From: Roseateles sp.
GTDB taxonomy: Bacteria; Pseudomonadota; Gammaproteobacteria; Burkholderiales; Burkholderiaceae_C
Direction: 5' to 3'
Length of the DNA: 64,000 nt
NCBI GenBank assembly: GCA_019234295.1
Contig: JAFALK010000049.1
Span: 1-64,000 of the forward strand
In this document: positions 1-9,846 of the stretch, piece after piece
Numbering within the stretch: position 1 is the first letter of the stretch
How the letters are laid out: every line of letters starts with the position of its first letter
Made by a program: the position numbers and the translations under genes
The notes under the pieces: generated by a model
Seen by the model: the letters and a program-made list of their open reading frames with translations, nothing else
What the model was told of the DNA's origin: nothing
Databases searched by the model: none

Positions 1-17
1 TGCGGCGCCCATTTCTT

Positions 18-1550
18 TCAGGCTTGCGCCGCGGGGCAGTATTGCCGCACGAACTCCTCGTGCGCAGGCATCGCTGCCACGCAGGTCGCGATGGTGTCCG
101 AGATGCCGCGCATATAGCGCGCCGTGTCTTCCACGCTCTGCAAATCGGCCAGGGCCAGCCAGCCGCGTGGGCGCAGGTTCTGGCCCTCCATGACCTCGAG
201 CCAGCTCGGCTCGCGGAACAGGTCGGCGTGCACGTCGGCCAGGCGCCCGCTCGCCGCGTAGAGCTTCATGCGATAGCGCAGCGCCTCGGGCACGCTCATG
301 GCGGCGCAGGCGCGCCAGAATTCGGTGTCGTCGCGTTGATTCAAGTGGTAGTGCAGCACGATGAAGTCGCGCACGTACTCGTAGCGGACGCGGCTGGCGC
401 GGTTGTATTCCTCGATCTCCACGGGATCGAAGCCGCTGTGCGGGAAGGCCTCGATCAGCTTGGCCACGCCCATCTGGATCAGGTGCAGGGCGGTGGACTC
501 CAGCGGTTCGACAAAGCCGGCCGACATGCCAATGGCCACGACGTTGCGGCTCCAGGCCTGCTTGCGCATGCCTGTGCGGAACTTGACCAGGCGCGGCTCG
601 GCCAGCGCCGGCGCGTCCAGGTTCTTCAGCAGGATGGCCGCGGCCTCGTCGTCGCTCATATGGGCGCTCGAGTACACATGCCCGTTGCCCACGCGGTGCT
701 GCAGGGGGATGCGCCACTGCCAGCCGGCTTTGTGCGCGGTGGCGCGGGTGTAGGGCACCAGTGGGTTCGTGCGTTCGCTGGGCACGGCCCAGGCGCGGTC
801 GCAGGGCAGCCAGTGGCTCCAGTCCTCGTAGCCGGTGTCCAGCGTCTTCTCGATCAGCAGGCTCGCGAAGCCCGAACAGTCGAGGAAGAGGTCCCCCTCC
901 ACCAACTCGCCGCTTTGCATCTGCACGGCGCGCACATGGCCCAGCCTCGGGCCCGGCTCCTCGTTCAGCAGCACGCGTACGACCTTGCCCTCAGTTCGCC
1001 GCACGCCGCGCGCCTCGCTCACGGCACGCAGGTGCCGGGCATACAGGCCGGCGTCGAAGTGATAGGCATAGCCCAGCGCTGCCATTGGCGAGTTCTGCAT
1101 GTTCGGCTGCGGCAGCATGAACTTGTTGGACTTGGCCGCCGTATTGGAGATGGCGTAGGCGTCCAGCGGCAGGGCGCGGCCCAGGGCGCGCATGCGCAGC
1201 CAGTACTGCGAGAAGTCCACCGGCCACATCGCCTCCTTGCCGACGTCGCCGAAGCCGTGGAAATAGCGCTCGCCCACGCGGCCCCAGTTCACGAACTCGA
1301 TGCCGAGCTTGAAGGTGCCCTGGGTGGCCTTGAGGAAGCCGGCCTCGTCGATTCTGGCCAGGCCGTTGAACATGCGGATGGGCGGGATGGTGGCCTCGCC
1401 GACGCCGATGATGCCGATCTCCTCTGACTCGACAAGTCGGATCTCGTAAGGCGGCTTCAGCACCGCGCTCAGCGCTGCGGCCGACATCCAGCCCGCCGCG
1501 CCACCGCCAACGATCACCACGCGCTGAAGCGGCTTGCCCATGTTCTCCAT
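18..1550 (-). CDS. Flavin-dependent halogenase (tryptophan halogenase family)
   Basis: This 510-residue protein belongs to the FAD-dependent tryptophan halogenase family, which uses reduced FAD, O2 and halide to halogenate electron-rich rings. The sequence shows the N-terminal dinucleotide fold GGGAAGW (about residues 15-21), the GVGEAT stretch, a lysine in FKLGI at the place of the catalytic lysine, and the WQWRIP form of the WxWxIP motif that marks halogenases rather than ordinary monooxygenases. The start at 1550 has GAGG upstream; an ATG three codons later has GGAGAA and is equally possible. It follows a paralogue with a 14-nt gap, so they are probably co-transcribed. Family members beside TonB-dependent receptors and sugar genes are common in Proteobacteria, and the few tested accept indole-like substrates; the natural substrate is unknown. 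No separate flavin reductase gene is seen nearby. Confidence 0.88.
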   Translation of the reverse strand: MENMGKPLQRVVIVGGGAAGWMSAAALSAVLKPPYEIRLVESEEIGIIGVGEATIPPIRMFNGLARIDEAGFLKATQGTFKLGIEFVNWGRVGERYFHGFGDVGKEAMWPVDFSQYWLRMRALGRALPLDAYAISNTAAKSNKFMLPQPNMQNSPMAALGYAYHFDAGLYARHLRAVSEARGVRRTEGKVVRVLLNEEPGPRLGHVRAVQMQSGELVEGDLFLDCSGFASLLIEKTLDTGYEDWSHWLPCDRAWAVPSERTNPLVPYTRATAHKAGWQWRIPLQHRVGNGHVYSSAHMSDDEAAAILLKNLDAPALAEPRLVKFRTGMRKQAWSRNVVAIGMSAGFVEPLESTALHLIQMGVAKLIEAFPHSGFDPVEIEEYNRASRVRYEYVRDFIVLHYHLNQRDDTEFWRACAAMSVPEALRYRMKLYAASGRLADVHADLFREPSWLEVMEGQNLRPRGWLALADLQSVEDTARYMRGISDTIATCVAAMPAHEEFVRQYCPAAQA

Positions 1551-1564
1551 TCGTATCCTCGTGT

Positions 1565-3082
1565 TCAGGAGCGGCGCAGGACCTGGCGCAAGAAGGCGTC
1601 GTGCCCCGGCATGCCCGCGACGATGCGCTGGATGCTGTCGCGCCGCTCGCGGAGGAAGGCCTCGGCCAGGCCGGCTGGGACTTCCTCCATCCAGGGGCTG
1701 CTGCGCCGCGGCCAGTGCTTCATCCCCGCGTAGACGGCTAGCCAGCTCGATTCGCCGAAGGCCTCGTCGTCGTAGTGGCGTAGTACGCCTGTTTCGCGCC
1801 AGGCGTGGAGCTTGTAGTCCAGCGAGGGCGGCAGCTCCATGCTCGTGATGTAGCGCCAGAACTCGCTGTCGCGTCGCTCGCTCAGCACGTAGTGCAGCAG
1901 GATGAAGTCGCGGATGCGCTGGAACTGGCGCAGTTGCTGGCTGTTGAACGCCTCGGCCGCCTCGGCGCTGCGCCCGGCCCGCACGTGCTGCATCATCGGC
2001 ATCAGCCGCCCCAGGGCGTTGTGCACGAGGAAGATGCTCGTGGACTCCAGCGGTTCCAGGAAGCCGGCGGCCAGGCCGATGGCGATCACGTTGTGCGACC
2101 AGAAGCGCTCGCGATGACCGGTGGCGAAGCGCAGCAGGCGCGGCTCGGCCAGCGTCGGTGCGTCGAGCCGCGCCAGCAGCTGTTCGCGCGCCGCGGCCTC
2201 ATCGATGAAGCGGCTGCTGAACACATGGCCGTTGCCCGTCCGGTCCTGCAGCGGGATGCGCCAGGCCCAGCCGGCCTCTAGCGCAGTGGAGCGCGTGTAG
2301 GGCGTGATCTCGGAGCCCACCCTCTCGGTGGGCACGGCCCAGGCACGGTCCACGGGCAGGTGATGGCTCCAGTCCACGAAGGGCACTTCAAGCGTGCGGC
2401 CCAGCAGCCAAGACGCGAAACCCGAGCAATCGATGAAGAGATCGGCGCTCAGCTCGCGGCCGTCTTCCAGGCGCAGGGCACGCACGCCGCCGTCCTCGCG
2501 GCGCAGGGCCTGCACCACCCGACCCTCGACGCGCTGGACGCCGCGCGCCTCGGCCAGGCGGCGCAGGAAGGCCGCGTAGCGGCTGGCGTCGAAATGGTAG
2601 GCGTAGGTGTAGCGGGAGTTCAGCTCCTCGCCTGCGGCGGGCAGGCAAAAGCGCTGCTGCTCGGCCATGACACTGGGCAGGCACAGATCGCTCAGGCTGC
2701 AGCCCAGGCGATCCCGCATGCGGCGGTACTGGCCCCACAGCGCCCCGGCGCCGTCGAGCTGGCCGAAGTCGCCGAAGGTGTGGAAGTAGTGCTCGTCGCG
2801 CTGGCGCCAGTCGCAGAACTGGATGCCGAGCTTGTAGCTGCCGCCGGTGGCCGCGAGGAACTCAGCCTCGTCGATGCCAAGGATGTCGTTGAAGCCGCGG
2901 ATCGACGGGAAGGTGGCCTCGCCGACGCCGACGATGCCGATCTCCTCGGACTCGACCAGCACGACCTCGACGCCACGCAGCCCGGTCGCCAGCGCCGCTG
3001 CCGACATCCAGCCCGCGGAGCCCCCACCCAGAATTACGAGACGCTGCAGTCCGCTCAAATGATCTCCCAGTTGAGCGGGCAT
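1565..3082 (-). CDS. Flavin-dependent halogenase (tryptophan halogenase family), second copy
   Basis: A 505-residue paralogue of the downstream halogenase with the same layout: GGGSAGW FAD fold near the N-terminus, GVGEAT, YKLGIQF containing the presumed catalytic lysine, and WAWRIP as the WxWxIP motif. The two proteins align along their whole length but differ at many positions, so this is an old duplication or two separate acquisitions. The ATG at 3082 has no clear ribosome-binding site. A TTG at 3058, preceded by GGAG at good spacing, would give a protein starting eight codons later, which fits the short N-termini usual in this family. It lies downstream of a tiny PEP-CTERM gene on the same strand and upstream of the first halogenase. 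Substrate unknown; indole or another aromatic is the family-based expectation. Confidence 0.87.
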   Translation of the reverse strand: MPAQLGDHLSGLQRLVILGGGSAGWMSAAALATGLRGVEVVLVESEEIGIVGVGEATFPSIRGFNDILGIDEAEFLAATGGSYKLGIQFCDWRQRDEHYFHTFGDFGQLDGAGALWGQYRRMRDRLGCSLSDLCLPSVMAEQQRFCLPAAGEELNSRYTYAYHFDASRYAAFLRRLAEARGVQRVEGRVVQALRREDGGVRALRLEDGRELSADLFIDCSGFASWLLGRTLEVPFVDWSHHLPVDRAWAVPTERVGSEITPYTRSTALEAGWAWRIPLQDRTGNGHVFSSRFIDEAAAREQLLARLDAPTLAEPRLLRFATGHRERFWSHNVIAIGLAAGFLEPLESTSIFLVHNALGRLMPMMQHVRAGRSAEAAEAFNSQQLRQFQRIRDFILLHYVLSERRDSEFWRYITSMELPPSLDYKLHAWRETGVLRHYDDEAFGESSWLAVYAGMKHWPRRSSPWMEEVPAGLAEAFLRERRDSIQRIVAGMPGHDAFLRQVLRRS

Positions 3083-3159
3083 TGTGGTGCTGAAGCGCTG
3101 CCTCGCAGCTCGGGACTTTCGCTCAGCCGAAACGCGACCGGGCGCAGGCTACCCGCTGC

Positions 3160-3222
3160 GTCGGGGCAGCAGGCCGTCGGCGCAGAGGTCCTTCGGGCAG
3201 CAGTCTGTCGGGCAGTAGTCTT
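3160..3222. repeat. Degenerate 16-bp tandem repeat
   Basis: Four imperfect copies with a period near 16 bp and the core tcgggcagcagtc lie between the PEP-CTERM gene and the upstream halogenase. Copies begin near 3160, 3176, 3192 and 3207. They fall in non-coding DNA (or in the leader of the halogenase transcript). A 5-bp GC-rich hairpin (gggcc/ggccc) follows at 3225-3239. No function can be assigned. Confidence 0.5.
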
Positions 3223-3245
3223 TAGGGCCGCTCGGGCCCCCAGAC

Positions 3246-3419
3246 TCAACGTCGCCGGTTGCGCAGCCAGACACCGCCGGCAAGGGCCACCAAGACCAGC
3301 GGAAGCGTATCGGGCTCTGGAACTTTGTTGGGAGGCGGGGGAGCTGTGGATGCGAGTGCGCTGGTGCTCGCCACCAGGGCGGCGACCAGGGCGATCGAAG
3401 TCAGGAAGGCTTTGGCCAT
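3246..3419 (-). CDS. PEP-CTERM microprotein (57 aa)
   Basis: This small gene encodes 57 residues: an N-terminal signal peptide (MAKAFLTSIALVAALVASTS then ALA as a likely cleavage site near residue 23), a short proline-rich linker (STAPPPPNK), and a complete C-terminal PEP-CTERM sorting signal: VPEP at residues 33-36, a hydrophobic helix, and the basic end WLRNRRR. PEP-CTERM tails are recognised by exosortase in bacteria that make exopolysaccharide; the protein is exported, spans the inner membrane briefly, and is cleaved and sorted to the surface. A strong ribosome-binding site (GGGAGA) lies 4 nt before the ATG. What is odd is the near absence of a mature domain between export and sorting signals. 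It precedes the halogenase pair on the same strand by 163 nt. Exosortase itself is not in this window. Confidence 0.82.
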   Translation of the reverse strand: MAKAFLTSIALVAALVASTSALASTAPPPPNKVPEPDTLPLVLVALAGGVWLRNRRR

Positions 3420-3587
3420 GTCGTTCTCCCGGAGCCGGACGAACCGGCAGTCTGTAGAAGTTCCATTCGCTGACCACGAGTTCTCATGAGTTCTGGCAGC
3501 GCGGCCTGAGCGTAGTCTGATTCGCTCGCCAAGAGTAGCCCCTGATTCGCGGGGTTCGTGTGTCGCGTCGGTTGCTGAGCATAGGGT

Positions 3588-4969
<1,382 letters not shown>

Positions 4970-4973
<4 letters not shown>

Positions 4974-5893
4974 GTCGAGCTTGGCAGGGAATGCAGCGCG
5001 TGGCGCCAGGGGTTGAGGGCTTGTGCGCCTGCGGGAAGCGGGCCGCGAAGGCCGCAGATGAAGGAGGCGTAGCGGCTGGCCAGCGCCAGGGTGGCGCCAA
5101 GCTCTCGCTCGAGCGCGAGGCCGCACAGCAGCAGGGCGGTGAAGGAGTCGCCGGCGCCAACTGTATCGACAATCCGTGGCTGCGGCGTGCCAGGGCCTTG
5201 GGCGAGCTGGCCATCGGGGCCGTACAGCGCCCAGCCCTCGGGGCCGCGTGTCAGCACGAGGCGCTCAAGTACGAAGCGCGCCATCAACGCGGACACGATG
5301 GCCGCCTCACCTTTTGCGTCCGGTGCGAACCAGGCCGCGAGCTGGGCCAGTTCCTCGTCGTTCACCTTGAGCCAGTCCGCCAGCATCAGCGATTCGGCGG
5401 CGAGCAGCCGGTTGTCTGAGCCCTCGCGCAAGTTGAGGTCGAGCAGTCGGATGCCGGCATGGGCCTTCATGACCGCACGGATCGTCGCGCGCGAAGTGCC
5501 ACCGCGCTGGGCCAGTGTGCCGAAGTAGGCGAGGGTGGCCGGTTGCGCCTGCAGGGCTGCGAGGGCGGCGGGAGTCTCGATGTGATCCCAGGCCGCATCG
5601 CCGTGGACCTCGAAACGGTGGCCGGCGCCCGGGCTCTCGTGCACGCTCACGCGGCCGGTGGCGTGCATGGGGTCGAGCTGCATGCCGGCGGTGTTCAGTC
5701 CGCAGCGCCGGGCGCTCTCGAGCACGAGGCGGCCGTTGGCATCGTCGCCACCGATGCGGCTGATGAACAGCGTCGGCACGCCCAGCGCAGCTGCGGAGCG
5801 CGCCACATTGAAGGGCGCGCCGCCCGCGACCGGACCGTCCTGGAATTCATCGACGAGGGCTTCGCCGAGGACGGCGAGGGTGCTGTGAAGCAT
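4970..5893 (-). CDS. PfkB family carbohydrate kinase (fructokinase-like)
   Basis: A 307-residue ribokinase/PfkB-family sugar kinase. The N-terminal GGAPFNVA motif and the C-terminal DTVGAGDSF motif, with the catalytic aspartate in GAGD, are intact; the length is normal for the family. Fructokinase is the closest pattern, but related kinases act on other ketoses and the substrate is not settled. The gene is divergent from a LacI-family regulator, with 184 nt between the starts that contain a candidate operator. It overlaps the GH1 gene by 4 nt, so glycoside cleavage and phosphorylation of a released sugar are co-expressed. The ATG at 5893 has no obvious ribosome-binding site. Confidence 0.88.
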
Positions 5894-5947
5894 GGAGGCG
5901 GGAATCCGCTTTGTTTATTGTTCGGATGTATTCTAGGCAACATCAAG

Positions 5948-5960
5948 TGTTTAGTGAACA
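5948..5960. promoter_or_regulatory. Candidate LacI-family operator (copy 1)
   Basis: The 13-mer TGTTTAGTGAACA is an imperfect palindrome centred on one base, in the 184-nt space between the divergent kinase and LacI-family genes. Read on the opposite strand, a second site at 7152-7164 upstream of the permease shares TTTAGTRAACA. Paired occurrence before both probable target transcripts supports an operator for the LacI-type protein encoded between them. Confidence 0.5.
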
Positions 5961-6077
5961 TTTGGCCTGCGCGGCACCAGAATCCGGCGTCACGCGACGT
6001 CATTCGGCGGGCGAGCAGGGTGTGAAACGGCTGGCGGTGACAGAATCCGCCGCTAAACAACAATCGGAGCTCAGGTG

Positions 6078-7103
6078 ATGGCCAACAAGCGGAGCGTGAC
6101 GATACGGGAATTGGCCCAGGCGGCCGGTGTGTCCATTGGAACCGTCTCCCGCGCGCTGAAAGGCCAGCCCGGCCTGTCCGAGCAGACCCGGGCTCAGGTG
6201 CTCGAGGTGGCGCAGAAGATGGGCTACGACACCGGCAAGCTGCGTACCGGCAAGCCGCGTCGAGTGCTCTTCCTCTACCGTCGCAACCTCGGCTCGCTGC
6301 TGACCAACGACTTCTACTCCGTCGTGCTTCACGGCGCCGAGGTGGCCTGCCGCGAGGCCGGCGTGCCGCTCTCGCTGATGTCGGTGGCGGCCAGCGACGA
6401 CATCGTCGCCCAAGTGCGCCGGCACGAATCCGACGCTCTTCTGGGCGCGGGCTACTTCGACCCCGAGCTGATGGAGGCCATCCTCAAGTGCGAGCTGCCC
6501 CTGGTGCTGGTCGACCATTTCTACCAGGGCGTGCGCAGCATCAACGACGACAACCTCAACGGCGCCTGGCTGGCCACGCGGCATCTGATCGAAGGCGGCG
6601 CCAAGAATGTGGCAGCCATCTTCGGCCCGCTCGAACACTACTCAGTGGCGCTGCGAGCCAAGGGCTTCCGACGCGCGCTCTTCGAGGCCGGGCGGCTCTT
6701 CGATCCTGACTACGAAGTAACGCTGGATCCGACCATCGAATACCGCGACGCCGGCCGCAAGGCCATGCAGCAGTTGCTGGAACTGCCCGAGCGACCCGAC
6801 GCCGTGTTCGCCTACAACGACAACACGGCCCTGCACGCCATCGAGCTGTGCCGCGAGTACGGCGTGCGCGTGCCCGAGGACATTCGCTTCATCGGCTACG
6901 ACGATATCGCGTTGGCCTCGCACAGCAAGCCGCCCCTGTCCACCGTGCGCGTGGACAACGAGGCACTGGGCCTTGTGGCGGCGCGCGCGCTGATCGAGGG
7001 CGAGTCGGCCTCAACCGATGCGCTGCTGCCGGTCGAGTTGGTCATTCGCGAGAGCTCGCGCGTGGAGCCGCCCGCACCGGCACGCAAGCTGCGCAAGAGG
7101 TAG
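6078..7103 (+). CDS. LacI family transcriptional regulator
   Basis: A 341-residue LacI/GalR repressor. The N-terminal helix-turn-helix is clear (TIRELAQAAGVSIGTVSRAL, about residues 8-27), followed by the LacI hinge and a periplasmic-binding-like sugar-sensing domain ending with the usual GYDD and STVRVDN motifs. ATG at 6078 is used; GTG immediately before it is also in frame. The gene sits between the kinase/GH1 pair (divergent) and a GPH permease/GH27 pair (same direction), and the two candidate operators flank it, so it most likely controls uptake and breakdown of an alpha- or beta-galactoside or glucoside. The effector is unknown. Confidence 0.94.
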   Translation: MANKRSVTIRELAQAAGVSIGTVSRALKGQPGLSEQTRAQVLEVAQKMGYDTGKLRTGKPRRVLFLYRRNLGSLLTNDFYSVVLHGAEVACREAGVPLSLMSVAASDDIVAQVRRHESDALLGAGYFDPELMEAILKCELPLVLVDHFYQGVRSINDDNLNGAWLATRHLIEGGAKNVAAIFGPLEHYSVALRAKGFRRALFEAGRLFDPDYEVTLDPTIEYRDAGRKAMQQLLELPERPDAVFAYNDNTALHAIELCREYGVRVPEDIRFIGYDDIALASHSKPPLSTVRVDNEALGLVAARALIEGESASTDALLPVELVIRESSRVEPPAPARKLRKR

Positions 7104-7151
7104 GTGTTTGCACTGCTTTCTGTTTGACGACGAGTAGAACGAAAATTTGGC

Positions 7152-7164
7152 TGTTTACTAAAAA
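7152..7164. promoter_or_regulatory. Candidate LacI-family operator (copy 2)
   Basis: TGTTTACTAAAAA lies 39 nt before the permease start. Its reverse complement matches the 5948-5960 site at 10 of 11 core positions (TTTAGTAAACA versus TTTAGTGAACA). The flanking DNA is AT-rich compared with the surroundings, as expected for a promoter. Confidence 0.48.
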
Positions 7165-7203
7165 AGCCGCGTTCATTCTTCATCAGGCGGCAAGGAGACA
7201 GTC

Positions 7204-8634
7204 TTGCTCGCCCCCAACGCCAAGGCAACGCCACCGGCCACCGACCACGTCCCGCTGCGCCAGAAGATCGGCTTCGGCCTCGGATCCTTCCACGACATGT
7301 GGGGGCACTGGCTCTACCAGTCGCTGATCTTCCACGTCTACAACATCGGTCTGGGCGTGGCGCCCGGCCTGATCTCGACGGTGCTGGGTCTGAAGATCGC
7401 TGTGGACGCCGTGTTCGACACGCTGTTCGGCTGGTTCTCGGACAACACCCGCACCCGCTTCGGCCGGCGCCGGCCTTTCATGCTCGTGGGCGGCGTTCTC
7501 GCCGGCATTGGGTTGCCGCTGCTGTTTGCTGTCGGCCGGGGCTGGAGCGATCAGGAGTACTTCGTCTTCATGCTCGTCTCGGCCTGCCTTTATGTGCCGG
7601 CCATGAGCTGCTTCGCCATGCCCTGGAATAGCCTGGCGTCCGAGATGACGCCCGACTACCACGAGCGCACCCGTGTCATGTCGGTCAAGAACGCGATCCA
7701 GAAGATTCCCGAGCTGGGCCTGTTCTGTGCGGCTCAGTTCACCACGCTGGCGATCTTCAACGACTCACAAGGCAAGTCCAACATCTTGCTTGGTGCCCAG
7801 GTCTACACGACCATCCTCGGTGTGATCATGATCGTGCTCGCGGTGTTGATCTTCCTGTTCACGCGCGAGCGCTACTACGAGGCCGTGGTCAGCAAGAGCT
7901 TCCAGCGCGTGCCCTTCAAGGACACGCTCTACCGCACGCTGCGCAACCGTCCCTTCCGCCTGATGCTGGGCACCATGCTGGTCTACAACCTGGCCACGGC
8001 CATGGTGAGCATGCTGGGCTACTACACGACGGTGTACTACGTCTGCGGCGGCAATCTGGTGGAGGCGACGAAGTGGAACTCGCTGATGGGCCTGGCTGGC
8101 ATGCTCTTTGGCCTGGCCGGCATCCCCTTCGCCGTCTGGCTCGCGCGCCGGCATAGCAAGCGCGACGCGCTGATGATCATCCTGGTGCTGGCCATCGGCG
8201 CCTTCGTGGGCGACTGGTTCTTCTACAACCCCGCCTTGCCCTGGCTGCAGCCTTTGGCCAGCGGCTGCCTGGCCTTCGCCTCGGCAGGCTTTTGGACGCT
8301 CTACGGCTCGGCCATGGCCGACGTGCTGGACCATGACGAGCTGGCGACCGGCCAGCGCCGCGAGGGCTCGTTCGCCGCCTGCGGTTCGTGGACCTCCAAG
8401 GTCGGCCTGGCCCTGGGAAACCTGTCCTCGGGCTTCGTGCTGCAGTTCACCGGCTTCGATGCCAAGCTGCCGGCGCAGAGCGAGCAGGCGGTTTTGATGA
8501 TCCGTGTGTTCCTGTCAGGCATCCCGATCATCGGCCTGCTCATTGCCCTGGTCGTCGTCTCGCGCTATTTCTTGACCGAGCAGCGCATGAGAGAAATCCG
8601 CACCGAGCTGGAATCACGGCGCGGCACCGTTTGA
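7204..8634 (+). CDS. MFS glycoside-pentoside-hexuronide (GPH) type sugar transporter
   Basis: A 476-residue, twelve-helix inner-membrane symporter of the GPH (MelB/LacS-like) branch of the major facilitator superfamily. The N-terminal part shows GFGLGSFHDMWGHW and an FSDNTRTRFGRRRPF loop, the diagnostic GPH cytoplasmic loop (DxxxTxxGRRRP). The start is TTG at 7204, supported by AAGGAG six nucleotides upstream; no ATG or GTG start fits better. It is followed after 17 nt by a secreted GH27 alpha-galactosidase-like enzyme, so galactosides or galactose released outside are a reasonable substrate. Control by the adjacent LacI-type protein is likely. Confidence 0.9.
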   Translation: MLAPNAKATPPATDHVPLRQKIGFGLGSFHDMWGHWLYQSLIFHVYNIGLGVAPGLISTVLGLKIAVDAVFDTLFGWFSDNTRTRFGRRRPFMLVGGVLAGIGLPLLFAVGRGWSDQEYFVFMLVSACLYVPAMSCFAMPWNSLASEMTPDYHERTRVMSVKNAIQKIPELGLFCAAQFTTLAIFNDSQGKSNILLGAQVYTTILGVIMIVLAVLIFLFTRERYYEAVVSKSFQRVPFKDTLYRTLRNRPFRLMLGTMLVYNLATAMVSMLGYYTTVYYVCGGNLVEATKWNSLMGLAGMLFGLAGIPFAVWLARRHSKRDALMIILVLAIGAFVGDWFFYNPALPWLQPLASGCLAFASAGFWTLYGSAMADVLDHDELATGQRREGSFAACGSWTSKVGLALGNLSSGFVLQFTGFDAKLPAQSEQAVLMIRVFLSGIPIIGLLIALVVVSRYFLTEQRMREIRTELESRRGTV

Positions 8635-8651
8635 AGCCAAGGAGCCATTCC

Positions 8652-9842
8652 ATGCGAATCCTGTTCGCCGCCCTAGCATTGCTGATCGGCCTCGGTGCGC
8701 AGGCGCACGAGACCCTGCGCCTGGACGCGCCCAAGCCCGATCTCGCCCCCACGCCGCCCATGGGCTGGAATTCCTGGAACAAGTTCGCCTGCAACGTCAG
8801 CGAGCAGCTGATCCGCGAGCAGGCCGATGCCATGGCCGGCTCGGGCATGCGCGACGCCGGCTACCGCTACATCGTCATCGACGACTGCTGGCAAAAGAGC
8901 CGCGATGCCGACGGCAATATCCAGGCCGATCCCGAGCGCTTCCCTGGCGGCATCAAGGCGCTGGCCGACTATGTGCATGCCCGTGGCCTGAAGTTTGGCC
9001 TTTATTCCGACGCCGGCGTGCTGACCTGCGGCGGCCGCCCGGGCAGCGCGGGCTACGAGTTTCAGGACGCGCGCCAGTACGCGAGATGGGGCGTGGACTA
9101 CCTGAAGTACGACTGGTGCGCCACCGGCCCGCGCAACGCCGAGGCCGCCTACACCATCATGGCCAAGGCCCTGCGCCAGTCGGGCCGCGACATCGTGCTC
9201 TCCATCTGCGAATGGGGCACGAGCAAGCCGGGCACCTGGGCCCATCCGGTGGGTCACCTGTGGCGCACCACGGGCGACATCCGCGACGCCTGGGCCGGCC
9301 CCAAGGACTGGTCGCACGGCCTCGTGGACATCATCGACATGCAGGCGGATCTGTGGAAAGAGTCGGCCCCCAACGGCTGGAACGACCCCGACATGCTCGA
9401 AGTCGGCAACGGCGGCATGACGACCACCGAGTACGAGTCTCACTTTTCGATCTGGGCCATGCTCGCAGCGCCGCTGATCGCCGGCAACGACATGGCGAAG
9501 ATGGACGCGGCGACGAAGCGCATCCTCACGAACGCAGCCGTCATCGCCGTGGACCAGGACCCGCTCGGCCGCCAGGCGCGCCGCATCTGGCGCGAGGGGT
9601 CGCTAGAGATCTGGGTTCGCCCTCTGCAGGGGGGTGACCGTGCCGTGGTCCTCTTCAACCGCGGGGACAAGCCCGCGGAGATGAGGGTGAGCTGGGATCA
9701 GCTCGAATGGGCGGCGCACATGAAAGCCGATGCGACCGACTTGTGGTCTGGCAAGAAGACCGCGCGCGTGGCCGGCCAGATCGGCGGCACCGTGGCTTCG
9801 CACGGCGTGCTGATGCTGAGGTTGTCGCCTTCGGGTTTGTAG
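8652..9842 (+). CDS. GH27 alpha-galactosidase (or alpha-N-acetylgalactosaminidase)
   Basis: A 396-residue family 27 glycoside hydrolase with a cleavable signal peptide (ending GLGAQA near residue 20), hence periplasmic or secreted. PPMGWNSWN, the nucleophile aspartate in YLKYDWC (D154) and the acid/base aspartate in WNDPDM (D247) are present; the C-terminal beta domain is short but complete. GH27 contains both alpha-galactosidases and alpha-N-acetylgalactosaminidases. Most bacterial members are alpha-galactosidases, but next to a GalNAc pathway the second activity should be tested. AAGGAG lies 9 nt before the ATG. It is convergent with the degraded GH35 gene, 4 nt away. Confidence 0.92.
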   Translation: MRILFAALALLIGLGAQAHETLRLDAPKPDLAPTPPMGWNSWNKFACNVSEQLIREQADAMAGSGMRDAGYRYIVIDDCWQKSRDADGNIQADPERFPGGIKALADYVHARGLKFGLYSDAGVLTCGGRPGSAGYEFQDARQYARWGVDYLKYDWCATGPRNAEAAYTIMAKALRQSGRDIVLSICEWGTSKPGTWAHPVGHLWRTTGDIRDAWAGPKDWSHGLVDIIDMQADLWKESAPNGWNDPDMLEVGNGGMTTTEYESHFSIWAMLAAPLIAGNDMAKMDAATKRILTNAAVIAVDQDPLGRQARRIWREGSLEIWVRPLQGGDRAVVLFNRGDKPAEMRVSWDQLEWAAHMKADATDLWSGKKTARVAGQIGGTVASHGVLMLRLSPSGL

Positions 9843-9846
9843 GCCT

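Noticed and set aside
1..12. Possible start of a further minus-strand gene (ATG at 12-10, GAAAGA upstream) just after the first halogenase.
   Set aside because: Only four codons (MGAA) are inside the window; too little to support a gene call.
3055..3477. Open frame of 140 codons across the PEP-CTERM region on the minus strand.
   Set aside because: It is in a different frame from the well-supported PEP-CTERM microgene, has no family features and reads through the 16-bp repeats.
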